A stretch of 64,000 nt of DNA, from positions 124,001-188,000 of the forward strand of contig JACHMT010000002.1 of the NCBI GenBank assembly GCA_014208095.1. The letters run 5' to 3'. Positions 63,059-64,000 of this stretch are shown here, piece by piece; positions within the stretch are counted from its first letter, which is position 1, and every line of letters starts with the position of its first letter. The DNA comes from Actinospineispora eucalypti (GTDB taxonomy: Bacteria; Actinomycetota; Actinomycetes; Mycobacteriales; Pseudonocardiaceae). The position numbers and the translations under genes are program-made. A model generated the notes under the pieces. That model was not told the DNA's origin. It did no database searches and worked only from the letters and a program-made list of their open reading frames with translations.

Positions 63059-63244
63059 CTATCCCAGCCGAGTCGCTGGCGGGGCCTCGCGGGCGCATTT
63101 CCAATGGGCGCAAGGAAACGGCCGCCCCGGGCAGCCGGTGCATGTCCCGTTGGCGGCGGGCTGGTGGGTGTGCTCGGTGGTGACCAGCACTGTCGGATGG
63201 GTGCACATCAGGTCCACGAAGCCGCGCACCCGTCGCCGAGTCAC
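63059..63244 (-). CDS. Small Cys-rich protein upstream of the RiPP operon
   Basis: 61 residues, GTG overlapping the previous stop (GTGA). Four Cys in the C-terminal half: NGTCTGCPGRPFPCAHWKCA. The pattern (NG-x-C-x2-C...PC...C-A) resembles that of its upstream neighbour, so the two may be related and bind zinc. No family name known to me. It ends 133 bp before the precursor start. Confidence 0.6.
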   Translation of the reverse strand: MTRRRVRGFVDLMCTHPTVLVTTEHTHQPAANGTCTGCPGRPFPCAHWKCAREAPPATRLG

Positions 63245-63471
63245 GCATCGACGCGGACGACATGGTCGGACTCCGCAGGACACACAGCGGCGCCGAGCGT
63301 GGTTGCGGCCTGCCGGGCCAGGTCGCACGGGTAGCGTGCTGGTGGGTGCTCGCTGCATTCCATGCAGTTGCCCCACGGGTCACGCAGGTGCGTGTCGATG
63401 ATCTTCTTGGCTTGCTCCAGGTCGCCCTGATCCGGCATCGTCAGGGTGCGGTCGTTGTTCCCACCATGCAC
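63241..63471 (-). CDS. Small Cys-rich protein, first of a coupled pair
   Basis: 76 residues from GTG 63471 (ATG 63438 in frame). Cys pattern GNCMECSEHPPARYPCDLA, C-x2-C then PC, plus VCPAESDH near the end. A TANNNT box (TACGGT, 63478-63483 on the minus strand) lies 6 nt upstream, suggesting a leaderless start. Such small C-x2-C proteins often neighbour Xre/TPR regulators in actinobacteria, as here. Role unknown. Confidence 0.65.
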   Translation of the reverse strand: MHGGNNDRTLTMPDQGDLEQAKKIIDTHLRDPWGNCMECSEHPPARYPCDLARQAATTLGAAVCPAESDHVVRVDA

Positions 63472-63533
63472 ACAACGACCGTATTAACGCAGGTCAAACC
63501 GGCGGGTACGATTCATACCCTCACCCGAATGGA

Positions 63534-64000
63534 CTAGGCGGCGATGCCGACCTGTTCGCATAGGGCGGTCACGTCCGAGGCTAGGCCTGTGGGCGGGCGG
63601 CTGCGCAGATCGACCAGCATCTCTCGGGCGTAGCCGTTGTAGCGGATGGTCTCGATCGCGGCGCGCGCCGACTGGGACAGCATCGCCCAGGACGCAACCC
63701 GCTCGTCGCGCTCGTGGTAGGCCCGCGCGACCTCGATCAGGTGCCGGGACCGCCGGGGCACCGAGGCAATGTCGCCAGGCTCGAACGCCTCGGCGTGGCG
63801 CAGTGCCTCCCCGGGGTGGCGTAGCTCGACGCCGAGCGTGACCGCGTGCGCCTTGATCACCGGCAGTGAGAAGGAACTCTGCACGTGCCGGTAGCCCGGG
63901 CCGAGCTGGCGGGCGATCTGTTCGGCGCGTTCCCAGCGTGCCCAGGCCTCGCCGTGGCGGCCACGGCGCGCCCACACGTAGGCGATCTCCGCTTCCAGGG
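63534..64000 (-). CDS. Xre/TPR-type regulator, C-terminal part (cut by window edge)
   Basis: The frame is open to the end of the window, so the N-terminus is outside. About 155 C-terminal residues are seen: helical-repeat pieces AWARWERAEQIARQLGPGYR, SFSLPVIKAHAVTLGVELRH, EALRHAEAFEPGDIASVPRR and SRHLIEVARAYHERDERVAS. This matches the TPR-like C-terminal half of actinobacterial helix-turn-helix regulators that sense small ligands. The DNA-binding domain is not visible here, so the regulator call rests on the C-terminal pattern and on its place next to a RiPP operon. Confidence 0.65.
   Translation of the reverse strand, partial: LEAEIAYVWARRGRHGEAWARWERAEQIARQLGPGYRHVQSSFSLPVIKAHAVTLGVELRHPGEALRHAEAFEPGDIASVPRRSRHLIEVARAYHERDERVASWAMLSQSARAAIETIRYNGYAREMLVDLRSRPPTGLASDVTALCEQVGIAA

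Noticed and set aside
1..64000. CRISPR arrays, integrases or IS elements
   Set aside because: No spaced direct-repeat array, no transposase and no integrase frame was recognised; the DUF2637 gene is the only element-type gene.

Overview
High-GC actinobacterial chromosome, most like a Pseudonocardiaceae-type organism (inference). The pointers are a complete Pup-proteasome locus with the mycobacterial synteny (arc, dop, pup, prcB, prcA, pafA, pafB, pafC, tatA, tatC, helY), a mycothiol-type MDMPI enzyme, F420/LLM flavoenzymes, a LysRS/lysyl-PG synthase fusion, DUF4333 and DUF6131 proteins, and many GTG starts with leaderless-looking TANNNT boxes 6-8 nt upstream.

Layout. 0-5.3 kb: end of the proteasomal ATPase, a MarR regulator, dop, pup (ending in Gly-Gly-Glu), prcB and prcA. 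5.3-8.2 kb: a divergent pair dropped between prcA and pafA, a small protein with a C-terminal RHIM-like amyloid motif and an NB-ARC/TPR NLR with a matching N-terminal motif. 8.2-19 kb: PAP2/DAG-kinase fusion, pafA, pafB, pafC, tatA, tatC, MDMPI enzyme, HelY helicase, DUF4333 protein. 19.4-30.1 kb: 5'-3' exonuclease, membrane protein, lysX, M24 peptidase, class III cyclase, BlaI/M56 pair, glycosyltransferase, DMT transporter. 30.1-39.2 kb: gluconokinase, PLP decarboxylase, Rieske ferredoxin, TetR, a PadR pair, then an operon of Rieske oxygenase alpha and beta, a CrtI-like flavoprotein and an LLM oxidoreductase. 39.2-49.4 kb: non-coding stretch, cobalamin riboswitch and metE, an apparent sigma-B-type stress group (membrane protein, RsbW-like ATPase, DUF6131, UspA), glycosyltransferase, ArsB/CitM-type permease, membrane proteins, DUF4236. 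49.4-52.4 kb: truncated deazaflavin-reductase remnant next to an LLM/hydrolase/HxlR cassette. 52.6-60 kb: visibly AT-richer accessory island with a DUF2637 (integrative-element type) protein, an SNF2 helicase with a membrane protein, and a divergent NERD-UvrD helicase. 60.2-64 kb: a translationally coupled graspetide/imiditide-type RiPP operon (precursor, ATP-grasp, PIMT-like methyltransferase, small CxxC protein) behind two coupled Cys-rich small proteins and an Xre/TPR-type regulator cut by the window edge.

Working together. Arc, PrcA/B, Pup, PafA and Dop are the tag-and-degrade system; PafB/PafC are its linked transcriptional regulators. Most unusual are the amyloid-motif NLR pair inside this housekeeping locus, the RiPP operon with an extra coupled small protein, the double-helicase island, the orphan Rieske/flavoprotein operon, and two families of dispersed intergenic repeats, one of which shows compensatory base changes in its hairpins.
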